From contig NC_088297.1 of NCBI RefSeq assembly GCF_032854445.1, positions 18,733,127 through 18,797,126 on the forward strand: a DNA stretch of 64,000 bases. The letters run 5' to 3'. Below are positions 47,601-54,700 of the stretch, one piece after another. The notes under the pieces are model-generated. The model was given only the letters and a program-made list of their open reading frames with translations, made no database searches and had not been told where the DNA came from. Positions within the stretch are counted from its first letter, which is position 1. Every line of letters starts with the position of its first letter. The stretch is from Liolophura sinensis (taxonomy: Eukaryota; Mollusca; Polyplacophora; Chitonida; Chitonidae). The position numbers were made by a program, and so were the translations under genes.

Positions 47601-50600
47601 AAAGTTGTATCTACTGTGTTTTAAATTAGATGAGTTCCGAGTTCGGGCTCTTTTATGACCGAAGATCAAAAAAAGTGTTACTTTATCATGTGACCGGTCA
47701 AAAATGTTTTACATCTATTTTGGATTCCATTGACTATAACATGGGCGTCTGAAAAAAGTTCCACAAAACGTTCTGTTGACGAACGATGGAGAAAATTGAG
47801 ATCAACGTTTGTGAACTTGAGAAGCTCCTCAACGAGGTATCATTTGTGCCTCCGGAACATGGCCAGACAGGTGATCGGTAAATTAATATCAACAAAAGTT
47901 GCCAAACATTTTTGACAAATCACATGATTCAGTACGACATTTTTTTCCTTTACCAACAAAAGAGTTCGAACTCTATGCCCCCAGGGCCTCTGTGACCGAG
48001 GTGGTTAAACGCGCCAGCGTGGTCCAACGACCCACGAGCCTCTAACCAATGCGGTCGCTGTGAGTTCAGGTGAAGCTCATGCTGGCTCCCTCTCCGGCCA
48101 TACGTGGGAAGGTATGCCAGTTTCCTCCGGGCTCTGTCCGGTTTCCTCCTGCCATAATGCTGCCCCCCCCCCCCCTACCCTCTGTTGGAACGGTATGCTT
48201 AATGAATTAGATAAATCTGCAGAATGTTTGAAATTTTTCATAATTTCATACTCGTCAGTGCATTTATTTTGTTGAGATAAAACTGTCTAATACCATAGGA
48301 TGATCAGAGTACACTAAAAACATTATTATGTTAAATATAACACATGTATTCAATTAATTCAACATAAAGATTCTATTACTCTAACAGGATATTATGTTGA
48401 TGAGAACCAGTACTATGTTATAATAAAAGAATACATTCTAGCATCACCCAGGCAACAGCCTGAGAATCCTTGGTAAAGTTAACAGATTAATTTTTGAGTG
48501 CATTACAGCCCCCAACTTAGAGACAGTAGAAATTGCTCTCTAAATTTAAAATTGTTGCAACATGATTTTCCTATCTGTTGATAGTAAAAATTGCACTGGA
48601 AATTCAAAATTGTTGCAACATGATTTTCCTATCTGTAGACAGTAAAAATTGCACTTGAAATTCAAAATTGTTGCAACATGATTTTCCTATCTGTTGATAG
48701 TAAAAATTGCACTGGAAATTCAAAGTTGTTGCAACATGATTTTCCTATCTGTTGATAGTAAAAATTGCACTTGAAATTCAAAATTGTTGCAACATGATTT
48801 TCCTATCTGTTGATAGTAAAAATTGCACTGGAAATTCAAAATTGTTGCAACATGATTTTCCTATCTGTTGATAGTAAAAATTGCACTGGAAATTCAAAAT
48901 TGTTGCAACAGGATTTTCCTATCTGTTGATAGTAAAAATTGCACTGGAAATTCAAAATTGTTGTAACAGGATTTTCATATCAATTGATAGTAGAAATTGC
49001 ACTTGAAATTCAAATTGTTGCAACATGATTTTCCAGTTGATATCCTTTATGAGCTTTATTATGTATTTCACAGGTACAATGGAATTCACATAAATCGTGA
49101 AATGTACATATGTATATGGGGAAACCCCTTTATTATGGACATGTTTGATGAACAAATAAAAACAAATGTTTTAAACATGTTTTAGCGGTTAGCCGTGTGT
49201 AATTTTAGTAGCTAGTTCACATGCATTGTTTTTCCGCATAGCAAGTTATTTCGCAAAAACAAATTTTTTCATTGCAGACTGGATCAGATTCTTGGAAAAG
49301 CCGGCGGGAAGGGTAAAGACGTCTACGACTCGAAAATAAGCTTAGCCTCTCGAGTAGTCAAAGTAGAACGACAGGTAAGCCCAATGGAGACGAGTATTGC
49401 TTTTAATATCAGACTATTTTAAGATTGCAACGAAATTATCTCCCCTTTTCGTAACTCTACGGTTCAGATATATATCTTTATCGTTGGGTACCAAAGTTCG
49501 GTTTCCATTGGATGACAAAAGCTTGACTCAAAAAACCTATTGAACTAAATAGTTCCGATACAAATAGAAATTAGTATATAAAGTACATATAGCTAGACGT
49601 TTAGACAGGGTGAATTCGGCAACTGCTTCCAAATGTCAGCTTACCAAATTCCTAGCTGTCATCCTATCGTGCCGAAATTTTCAAAGAGCATTTACCAACT
49701 CACATGTAATTTCGCTCTGGGACCTGAGATGCCGAGTGGTTAGCATGTTAGCGCATATGAATAACCCAGTAGAAGCGAACCAATGCTATGAGTTCAAGTC
49801 CGACTCAGGCTGGCTTCCACTATTGTTGCCCGTTTGAAGGTCTTCCAGAAAACTGCGGATGGTCGTTTGTTTATGTTACCTCCCGCTATAATGTTTACCG
49901 CCGACCTATAAGTTAAATATCCTAGAGTATGGCGTAAACCACCAGTCCAAAAAATAAATAAAAATACAGTAGATAAATTTCGTCCTTGAGGACCTGCATG
50001 TATGACTTTATTTACAAGTACATGTTCAGTGTTTCTGGTCTTCCGGACAATCGGGCACTGTTTACCGTTTATTCGAGGAATATTTGTTTATTTATTTATT
50101 CTATTGGTGTTTTATGCCGTACTCAATGAAACTTCACTTATACGACGGGCAGAACCCGGGGGAAACCCACGACCTTTCCCTAGGTAGCACTGTTACCATC
50201 AAATGATTCATCAACCTTCCCAACTACGGCTGGAGATGAAGCCAGCATTAGCTAGACTTGAACTCACAGCAACAGCATTGATGAGAGGCTACTAGGTCAC
50301 TGCGCCGCGCTGGCGTGCTAACCACCTCGGCTACGGAGTGCCCCCTCCCGTCTTCTTGACACATGACTCTTAATTCTTTGTAGCGAATACTTTGAACCGA
50401 GGAGCGAAGGTTGAGTGTTCTGGTTCTGTTTTGCTTTTTTTTTCTCATATTCATCCAGATGAAGAAAACAAATTTTAGAATGTGTCAGATCCAACTTCTC
50501 TGAGTGTTGAGTAACCGGCTCAGCTATTTGCCCTAAATGTATTTTTAAATGATTTCATCCGTTATTGTGCTTTTTCACCACTTCGGCTTACAGGTGGATG

Positions 50601-51400
50601 ATATCGAATCAAAGCTCGACCTCTTGATCGACATGTACCGAGAAGACAGGGAATACATGATGCAACAACAACAAGTGTTCAAAGCACTGTTACAATCAAA
50701 TGACCAATTAGTAACGCAGAATGTAGTTACTGCAGAACCAAAGCCATTCGCAGCTCTGGCAAATGCCGGACATGCACGATCTCAGCCTATGTCAATCAAG
50801 CCAAGGCCAATATTAGTGGACAAATCAGCTCGTGGGGCCAGTGAACCGGCCACGCCCACCACGCCCATTTTAAGAAATCCTGTGCGGCCAATGCAAAGAA
50901 ACCACTCCGACCTTGGCACCAGGGTAAAGAAAAAAGTGACTTACAGTGGCTGTTTAAACCTGGACGCCGCGCCGCTGAGACGTAAAAGAGATGTCAAATT
51001 CTCAGTGGAGCCTGTTCACTCCAGAGATCCAGAGCAACCGCGAAATACGCAATCCTGCGAAAATATTCCGCTACGCGAAACTTTTCCACTTCGCGAAGCC
51101 ATTCCTCTTCGCAACATACCCTCGCCGCCAAAGCCCAATGAGAGTGAGGCGAAAACCACGCCCCTTCCAAGCGCGGACGTCGACGAGGACAATGACGATT
51201 CGCTAGGCACTGATATTTATTACACGGACGCTTTTGATAACTTGGACTCGCCCACATTGGACGTGACTTTCTCTACCGGCAGCGTCAGCAGCAATGACCA
51301 AACCTACACAGTGCAAGGAGAAGATAGTGATCGACATAGCACGTCAAGTGCCTGCGAAAAAGAGGCTCTGCTATGGGGTGACGACGACGGCATGGTGTAA
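31293..51400 (+). CDS. KCNQ: KCNQ (Kv7) voltage-gated K+ channel, 11 exons, 5' partial
   Basis: Joined exons (31293-31383, 34271-34397, 36461-36633, 36966-37094, 38417-38527, 39088-39272, 40478-40678, 46385-46482, 47282-47486, 49278-49374, 50594-51400) give about 740 codons in one frame with consistent phases and GT-AG borders. The product is a plasma-membrane subunit of a tetrameric, slowly activating K+ channel that damps excitability. All family hallmarks are present: six membrane segments, GYGD filter, calmodulin helices A and B, tetramerisation helices C and D. S2-S3 ('[18 protein letters not shown]') and 'GQVFAT' look KCNQ1-like. The S4 end ('[19 protein letters not shown]'), post-helix A ('ISIATWKPH') and helix D look KCNQ2-5-like. 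The N-terminal exon with the start codon was not found. Confidence 0.95.
31440..31587 (+). repeat. Repeat family C, head part, interrupted
   Basis: 'acatcgtactgaacattttt', 'ccagtcacgtgacgacgaag' and 'aactggagtatcacgtccaa' match the head of the copy at 60165. It breaks at 'ggtaccagac', where SINE B begins, and resumes at 32232. Confidence 0.7.
31588..31921 (+). repeat. SINE family B, first of a tandem pair
   Basis: Head 'gatagcacagttggtagatc' with part of the tRNA-like region lost, full body including 'gaggcacattacacgtacat', tail 'ccccaagcactcactcactc'. Confidence 0.88.
31922..32231 (+). repeat. SINE family B, second of a tandem pair
   Basis: It starts within the head ('gggaactttagacccagggt'), with the body diverged by small deletions, and ends 'ttcactcactcactcg'. 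It is arranged head-to-tail with the preceding copy. Confidence 0.85.
32232..32330 (+). repeat. Repeat family C, continuation after SINE B pair
   Basis: 'agacaccagtcatgacaccc', 'cacccagtcatattatacag' and 'ttccttgctctaacctcaca' continue the family C sequence broken at 31587, colinear with 60255-60350. Confidence 0.75.
33100..33240 (+). repeat. SINE-like family E, copy
   Basis: 'ggttggttgaaactaaagtg', 'caccaaccttctgtaaatac', 'gcgagagctggattcgaacc'. The last block resembles a tRNA B box. Confidence 0.5.
33730..33791. repeat. (AT)n microsatellite in KCNQ intron
   Basis: About 30 AT units without interruption. Confidence 0.95.
33890..34033 (+). repeat. SINE family A, internally deleted
   Basis: 'ctctcaccaatgcagtgagt', 'gtgagttcaagtccagttgg', then a jump to 'gggtttccccctggctgtcg' and 'gtgaaatattcttgagtacg' with an (aaat)n tail. 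Confidence 0.85.
34271..34397 (+). CDS. KCNQ: KCNQ exon: S2 and S2-S3 linker
   Basis: The exon has a tgtttcag acceptor and a TTTTAG|gtgaga donor, 127 bp (same as vertebrate exon 3, from memory). S2 reads '[17 protein letters not shown]'. The Phe and second Glu of the gating-charge transfer centre are conserved. The linker '[17 protein letters not shown]' is strongly basic, as in KCNQ channels that bind PIP2 here. Confidence 0.96.
34676..34745 (+). repeat. SINE family A3 fragment
   Basis: 'gaaagttcgtcagtaactat', 'ggtggtttactccgggcact', 'ctggtttcctct'. The (aaat)n tail end is not recognised here. Confidence 0.55.
34955..35222 (-). repeat. SINE family A, near full length
   Basis: It runs from a (ttta)n start through 'gagaaaaccgggcaaagccc', 'cgaccggagaggaagccagc' and 'cttgaacgcacagcgaccgc' to a diverged head ending 'accactcgaccatg'. 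A long frame (34633-35148) crosses its edge but is chance. Confidence 0.88.
36269..36385 (+). repeat. SINE family A, head with short tail
   Basis: Head 'gcccccgtgaccgagcggtt', 'ccaccagtgtgatagctgtg', then deletion of most of the body and 'aaaataaataaag'. It lies 76 bp upstream of the S3-S4 exon. Confidence 0.7.
36461..36633 (+). CDS. KCNQ: KCNQ exon: S3, S4 voltage sensor and S4-S5 linker
   Basis: A split codon gives the S3 Asp, then '[14 protein letters not shown]' (S3). S4 is '[19 protein letters not shown]', with the family's missing third charge (Gln) between Arg residues. The S4-S5 linker is '[13 protein letters not shown]'. Arg follows Met-Val where KCNQ1 has His, so S4 is KCNQ2-5-like. 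Donor CAG|gtaagg. Confidence 0.97.
36640..36860 (+). repeat. G-rich minisatellite beside the S4 exon donor
   Basis: Irregular units of about 45-60 bp share 'gtgtccgggtttgggtaaaa' and 'tccgggcaagtg'. It begins a few bases after the donor at 36634 and fills most of the 332-bp intron. Confidence 0.8.
36966..37094 (+). CDS. KCNQ: KCNQ exon: S5 and turret
   Basis: The exon encodes 43 codons from '[18 protein letters not shown]' (S5) through the turret '[19 protein letters not shown]'. The 'YADALWWG' pore-helix start is diagnostic of KCNQ. The residue aligned with the retigabine-binding Trp of KCNQ2-5 is Val (36981-36983). Acceptor attttcag, donor GTG|gtaagt. Confidence 0.97.
37568..37835 (-). repeat. 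SINE family A, best full-length copy
   Basis: Read on the minus strand it has the complete structure: tRNA-like head ('ggcctccgtggctcagttgg' fits the A box), B box ('gagttcaagtccagctcatg'), body, and (aaat)n tail. At about 268 bp it serves as the reference copy for the family here. Confidence 0.93.
37853..38110 (+). repeat. SINE family A, alternative head, inverted next to previous
   Basis: The head 'gtcgtgatgtggccaatgta' and 'gaaaagccacgttaacccgc' replaces the tRNA-like one and matches 16622-16690. Body and (aaat)n tail are complete. Confidence 0.9.
38417..38527 (+). CDS. KCNQ: KCNQ exon: selectivity filter and S6 start
   Basis: The exon is 111 bp, the same as vertebrate exon 6 as I recall. 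It encodes '[18 protein letters not shown]' then '[10 protein letters not shown]', where PAG (completed in the next exon) is the S6 hinge. The GYGD filter is intact. The usual second Thr before it is Cys (TGC at 38426-38428). Acceptor ctcccatag, donor GCT|gtaagt. Confidence 0.97.
39088..39272 (+). CDS. KCNQ: KCNQ exon: S6 end and calmodulin-binding helix A
   Basis: It begins '[19 protein letters not shown]', then '[20 protein letters not shown]', with the IQ-type calmodulin motif (IQSLWR), then '[17 protein letters not shown]', strongly KCNQ2-5-like. It appears to join what are two exons in vertebrates. Acceptor tcttcag, donor TTCACA|gtaagt, phase 2. Confidence 0.96.
39643..39901. mobile_element. 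Palindromic MITE-like element, TA-flanked
   Basis: Terminal 'cactcaaaaat' and 'ttttttgagtg' are inverted repeats flanked by TA on both sides. The inverted similarity extends inward over about 75 bp on each arm (for example 'gatgttagaatgtattctgt' against 'aacagaatacattctaacat'). The 259-bp element has no coding capacity. It lies in the intron after helix A. Confidence 0.8.
40478..40678 (+). CDS. KCNQ: KCNQ exon: variable A-B linker with poly-Asn
   Basis: The acceptor atttcag and donor AACAG|gtatgg fit the phases of both neighbours. The linker is basic ('[19 protein letters not shown]') and carries 'HNNNNNSNN' encoded by an AAC run, then '[15 protein letters not shown]'. The A-B linker is the least conserved and most alternatively spliced part of KCNQ C-termini, so the lack of direct family similarity is expected. 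The assignment rests on splice phase and open frame. Confidence 0.75.
41205..41385 (+). repeat. SINE family A3 variant with long (AAAT)n tail
   Basis: 'aagttcgtcagtaacttgcc', 'aaggtcgatggtttaccccg', 'gaccgccatcgtataagtga', 'tcttgaatatggcgttaaag' and about ten aaat units. Confidence 0.8.
41641..41700. repeat. (AATC)n / (ATTC)n microsatellite
   Basis: About seven 'aatc' units followed by 'attcattcatttattaattc'. Confidence 0.9.
43060..43612 (+). repeat. Minisatellite, about 60-bp period
   Basis: About nine units contain 'gttcattgtacaatgtgatg', 'tatcgtgttttacgtatgaa' and 'tcgtattgttcgttgtgttt'. The period is near a multiple of three, so frames stay open on both strands over the array. These are not genes. 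Confidence 0.93.
43832..44079. mobile_element. Palindromic MITE-like element with about 80-bp arms
   Basis: The left arm 'agccgacatttgaggagtcc' pairs with the right end 'cctcaaatgccgactca'. Similarity continues inward through 'agttcacgcag' and 'ctctagctaacgcag' against 'ctgcgtgaagt' and 'gcgttagttcgcgag'. The spacer is about 90 bp. No coding capacity. Confidence 0.7.
45295..45380 (-). repeat. SINE family A, 3' end fragment
   Basis: 'ctgttgttttacgccgtttt', 'aagaatatttcacctccata', then truncation. Confidence 0.75.
45590..45718 (+). repeat. SINE family A, body and tail
   Basis: 'cttgctggctttccactctg', 'agcaacctgtagatggtcgt', 'gggtttctcccggtttcctc' and an A-rich tail. The 'gtgaaatattcttgagt' block is deleted. 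Confidence 0.75.
45900..46060 (+). repeat. Repeat family C, diverged core
   Basis: 'aaagcagcgacagcgtggca', 'gcggtgaaatacggcttgtt' and 'gactgttcacgtaaatgcgt' align with the core at 17905-18062. Confidence 0.55.
46385..46482 (+). CDS. KCNQ: KCNQ exon: short Ser-rich linker
   Basis: A polypyrimidine stretch and AG precede the exon, and it ends GAGG|gtaggt. It reads '[20 protein letters not shown]' and on to Lys-Asp-Ser-Glu. It is needed for phase: the previous exon leaves two bases and the next needs one, which this exon bridges exactly. A second AG 24 bp upstream (46359-46360) would add eight codons in frame. Ser/Lys-rich sequence suggests a phosphorylated linker, which is inference. Confidence 0.75.
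47005..47085 (-). repeat. SINE family A, diverged fragment
   Basis: 'atttatttacttattacact', 'gacgccctgtgcaagagcat', 'cttttacgacggtgctcaga'. Confidence 0.5.
47282..47486 (+). CDS. KCNQ: KCNQ exon: calmodulin-binding helix B
   Basis: The exon encodes '[20 protein letters not shown]' and '[20 protein letters not shown]', then '[17 protein letters not shown]'. This is the most conserved cytoplasmic block of the family and includes the PIP2/calmodulin-interacting basic cluster. Acceptor ctttgcag, donor TATAG|gtaaga. Confidence 0.97.
47985..48180 (+). repeat. SINE family A, tRNA head and body, poly-C end
   Basis: Head 'gggcctctgtgaccgaggtg', 'caatgcggtcgctgtgagtt', 'ctctccggccatacgtggga', 'tttcctcctgccataatgct', then a C run (48164-48175) instead of the usual 3' end. 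Confidence 0.85.
48310..48502. mobile_element. Second copy of the TA-flanked palindromic MITE family
   Basis: It begins 'tacactaaaaacatt' and ends 'gattaatttttgagtg'. It shares 'aagaatacattctagcatca' and 'cccaggcaacag' with 39643-39901. It is more degraded, with weaker inverted arms. Confidence 0.65.
48530..49045 (+). repeat. Minisatellite, about 58-bp period
   Basis: Nine units contain 'gttgcaacatgattttccta', 'tctgttgatagtaaaaattg' and 'cactggaaattcaaaatt'. The central units are almost identical, suggesting recent expansion or homogenisation. Confidence 0.95.
49278..49374 (+). CDS. KCNQ: KCNQ exon: helix C
   Basis: It reads '[20 protein letters not shown]' and '[12 protein letters not shown]'. 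'LDQILGK' and 'RVVKVE' match the KCNQ subunit-assembly region, most like KCNQ5. 97 bp, acceptor attgcag, donor CAG|gtaagc. Confidence 0.95.
49712..49972 (+). repeat. SINE family A, full length, diverged
   Basis: 'gggacctgagatgccgagtg' (head), 'atgagttcaagtccgactca' (B box), 'aactgcggatggtcgtttgt', 'cctagagtatggcgtaaacc', (aaat)n tail. Confidence 0.85.
50086..50340 (-). repeat. SINE family A, near full length
   Basis: (ttta)n, 'gtgttttatgccgtactcaa', 'gacgggcagaacccggggga', an inserted 'ggtagcactgttaccatcaa' segment, and head end 'ctaaccacctcggctacgga'. It lies about 250 bp before the last KCNQ exon. Confidence 0.88.
50594..51400 (+). CDS. KCNQ: KCNQ last exon: coiled coil helix D and acidic tail
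   Basis: The acceptor ttacag is followed by '[20 protein letters not shown]', the tetramerisation coiled coil, then a Gln run, a Pro/Thr-rich middle, a short repeated motif (PLRE or PLRN three times near 51061-51114) and a final acidic stretch containing '[18 protein letters not shown]'. The stop is TAA at 51398-51400. Beyond the coiled coil the 240 residues are not recognisably like vertebrate KCNQs. Serine and acidic richness suggests disorder. Confidence 0.95.
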   Translation: MDDIESKLDLLIDMYREDREYMMQQQQVFKALLQSNDQLVTQNVVTAEPKPFAALANAGHARSQPMSIKPRPILVDKSARGASEPATPTTPILRNPVRPMQRNHSDLGTRVKKKVTYSGCLNLDAAPLRRKRDVKFSVEPVHSRDPEQPRNTQSCENIPLRETFPLREAIPLRNIPSPPKPNESEAKTTPLPSADVDEDNDDSLGTDIYYTDAFDNLDSPTLDVTFSTGSVSSNDQTYTVQGEDSDRHSTSSACEKEALLWGDDDGMV

Positions 51401-51459
51401 CCAAGGGGAGGCAACTATCACCGGATTTGACAGGGTTGTGCGTTTGATAAAAAAACCGA

Positions 51460-51465
51460 AATAAA
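51460..51465 (+). terminator. Possible KCNQ polyadenylation signal
   Basis: This is the first AATAAA after the stop, 60 bp downstream. Such a short 3' UTR is possible but unusual for a channel gene. Later AATAAA-like sites may be used instead. Confidence 0.25.
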
Positions 51466-51625
51466 TGGACCAAGTGTTTCAAAACAAAATGGCGCACACA
51501 GAATATGCAGAAATAGAGGCTGGACCTAATCCCTGTGTAAATTCTGTGCCAAGTTGTGAATCGGGAAAGGCCAGCGTCTGTGAAACTTACGTGTGAAATT
51601 CATCAGGGTTTATGCGCTGTGTTTG

Positions 51626-51775
51626 ATTTATTTATTTATTTGACTGGTGTTTTACGCCGTACTCAAGAATATTTCACTTATATAACGATGGACTGGACTT
51701 GAACTCCCAGCGACCCGCATTGGTGAAAGGCTCCTGCGTCATTACGCTGCGCTAGCGCGCTAACCAACTTAGCGG
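51626..51775 (-). repeat. SINE family A, internally deleted, just past KCNQ stop
   Basis: The 3' end ('tttatttgactggtgtttta', 'aagaatatttcacttatata') is joined directly to the head part ('tggacttgaactcccagcga', 'gctgcgctagcgcgctaacc'). The middle 100 bp are missing. It may lie in the 3' UTR. Confidence 0.88.
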
Positions 51776-54700
51776 CTGTGTTGGGTCACAGTGTTATTAA
51801 CTGAACGGAACAAATCTGTGTGAAAAAAACCCATAGATAGACTAATGTTTCCAACCCTAGGTCGTTTCTTATCACTTTTTAACATTTTCTAAAAACTATA
51901 TCTGGGTCCCAAATCCCAAGTGATTCTCGTGGAAATTTATAAGTACCTTTTTATTCATCATTTCAACAATTTAAGAACAACAAGAAACACTTCTAAGGAA
52001 GAAAAAGGATGTTTGACATGTATTATAGTTGTTAATTAGTTTCTTACAGAATTCAATTTGATCAGCTGCGTTTATTTTGTAACCATGGATAAAGTCAACA
52101 CCGTAAATTAAATTATGAAGTAATGCCTAATTTATGCGCATATTTTATGCGAGAAATTATACGCGTTTTTTCCATTAATGTTTCAGGAAATTGTCGCAAA
52201 GCAAACCATTTTTGGTGTTGAAGGTCACTTCAAATTGGATAAACTTGCTTGCCAACCTTTAGGTCAAAAAATGCACAACAGATGTTTCCCCAATCTGTTA
52301 AGATCGATTTGTTTTATTTGACTGATTCCTGTTTAAGAATAACGACCCATATTTCTTTCTGGAAAAGAATTCTGATTGACTTAACTGGACAAAAACGTAA
52401 GGCTCACTTCTTATTCACAGACTCAATGACTCAAAAAACCAGGGCAAGACACTGGCATAGAAAGCGAATAGTTATTCCCCTCCAAAAAAAGAACGGCTGA
52501 TGAGCCTACTCATTAAGTAAAGCGTCATCTATTTGGTGTAATACCTAACTGCACAGAGACAATGGGGAAAAGTGTGATTAAATGTAATAAGAACTTGAGA
52601 GTCGATGAAGTATGCGTGAATGGTTGGCACTATATTACGTCACTTCGAGTGGCAAAGACGTCGCTCACATGTGATATTATCAGACGATGTTATTGTTCAG
52701 GTTCCAAGTTCAAAGAGGCATTAGAAGAAAGCCATTAGATTAAGTACTGAATGAGATTTGAATCTGAATTGCCCGATTACGTTGAGAATTTTTTCTATTT
52801 AATATTTTTTCATCTAATAAACCCTTTAAAACCAATATATACAATTCGGTATTTGCATAGTTTGCTTGTGTTAAACTCAGGTGAGGAAAGGTACTGGTTG
52901 TATGAAAGCGCAATGGTGGGTGTCTCACAGACACTTTATACGCCTTCTCCTTGACCATGTCCAACTATGTCTGCAACTGTGAAGGGGAGATAACTCTTCC
53001 AGTGATAGAGCCACGAGCCAGGGTTTGCCAGAGGGCGCTGATGTATACTTAGACCACGTGATCTTCCCATGTGTCGTTAAAAACTGTTCCAACTGTTCCG
53101 CATATTGTACATTCACAATGACATTTTCCACTTTGTTACAATATACGAGACAAAAAAGAGAAGTGTCTCAATTTTTTTAAGAATCAGTATTAAATATGCA
53201 CATTACTACATTCTGTATCACCGCACCTGGTGTGTTAGCCAGGTTTTTTGTCTTTCATATTTCCAGTTGTTACCTAATGATGAAACAAGCATACAGATAT
53301 AAGGTTTAATGTTTGTTATGGGAACGAATTTATATGTGAAGGAAACGGGTATGTGTACGGTGATATTGGTCAGCTATGAGTTTGTCGCACTATGAGTGTG
53401 CTCTATGAGTTGTTCTATATCGATGCGAATTTTCTGGATGTAGCACTATTTTCTCTCAAGCCAATCTATGTCCAGCAAACTCACTGACACACTTGGCATA
53501 ATATAATGCAACTGATACTCCGAAGAGCGAAAAAAATTTTAAGTTGACTCAATATTTCGACTAGTTTATTCGGCTACAATCAGAAGAGTGCTGTTCCTGT
53601 GCAATATACAACAACAAATGAGCCGAAATACTGAGTCAACATGAAATTTTCTTTGGTCTTCAATTAAAGAGATTCTCTAATTAAATGCACATATGTTAAA
53701 TAAATGTCGTTTACCTGTATTACGTTCTGTGCCAAAGCTAAACATTTTAAATGCTTTTCAAGCGCAAATAATGAATGTCCATTCTTTACGAAACACTAGT
53801 AAGTATTGTAAAAACTATGTTCTTGCTTTATTATTTTCTGTTATAATTAAGATCACCATGACAACAAGATCACCGCATGAAGGATTTTATTTAATCTCAC
53901 GCATAACGTTTATAAGAAGCGAAATCACACGATCCTGACATTTTCTTGTTATTCGCAGACAAAAACATTATTTAATAATTTTCACTCAACTTCTCCAAAT
54001 TTGAGGACTAATATATCCAAAATGATTCAAATTCTTTTTATCTACATTTTTCTTTAAGATTTTTTTCATTTTTCTTAAGATTTAACAGTTGAAGCACAAC
54101 ACTGATAATAACTAGGCACGCGTGCTTCAAATTTTATGACTTAAATTCAATTTTTTGGTTTGCCTAAAAGTTCAGGATTGACAACATAACAACATATATA
54201 TATATCGTTTTTTTGACGTTTAATAAGATCAGTTACAAAAATGTTGTCTACATACCAAAGATATCATAAACAAAATGCTGATATTTGTCACAGATGTTCA
54301 AATAGATTGTAATTTTGCCCCACTCTTACTTAAAACAAAATCTATGCTTCTAACATTGTTTTTTAAAGGTCTATCTGACTATAAGGCATCAATGTTAACG
54401 CTTAAAAACTTCAGCAAGATTTACATTCAGTAAAAAGATAAAGAAATACCAGTGTCGCGAGTTTATGTAGTGTCCTGAACATGTATGTATCTCTTCTTGG
54501 TAGGCCATTTTTTTCTCAGATTTTCTTAAACTTCTGTGTGTTCTCCTTAACAAATCTTTTACTAGACAGAGTGGTGCGTCGAACACTATTATAAAATAGA
54601 CAGCATAGGAGTTTTGAGATGGAACTCTTTTATTGCCAAAGGTGAAAAAAAGTTCTGATGTATCATTTGACTTCTCAAAAATTTTGGGTAGCCTTTGTCA

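Larger units (their letters stand above)
47487..49277 (+). other. KCNQ intron between helix B and helix C exons
   Basis: The 1.8-kb intron contains a SINE A, a second copy of the TA-flanked MITE family and a 58-bp minisatellite. No extra exon was recognised. Confidence 0.7.

Noticed and set aside
50991-51257. Alternative-frame ORFs in the last KCNQ exon
   Set aside because: They are shadows of the true frame, which is fixed by the helix D homology and by the upstream splice phases.
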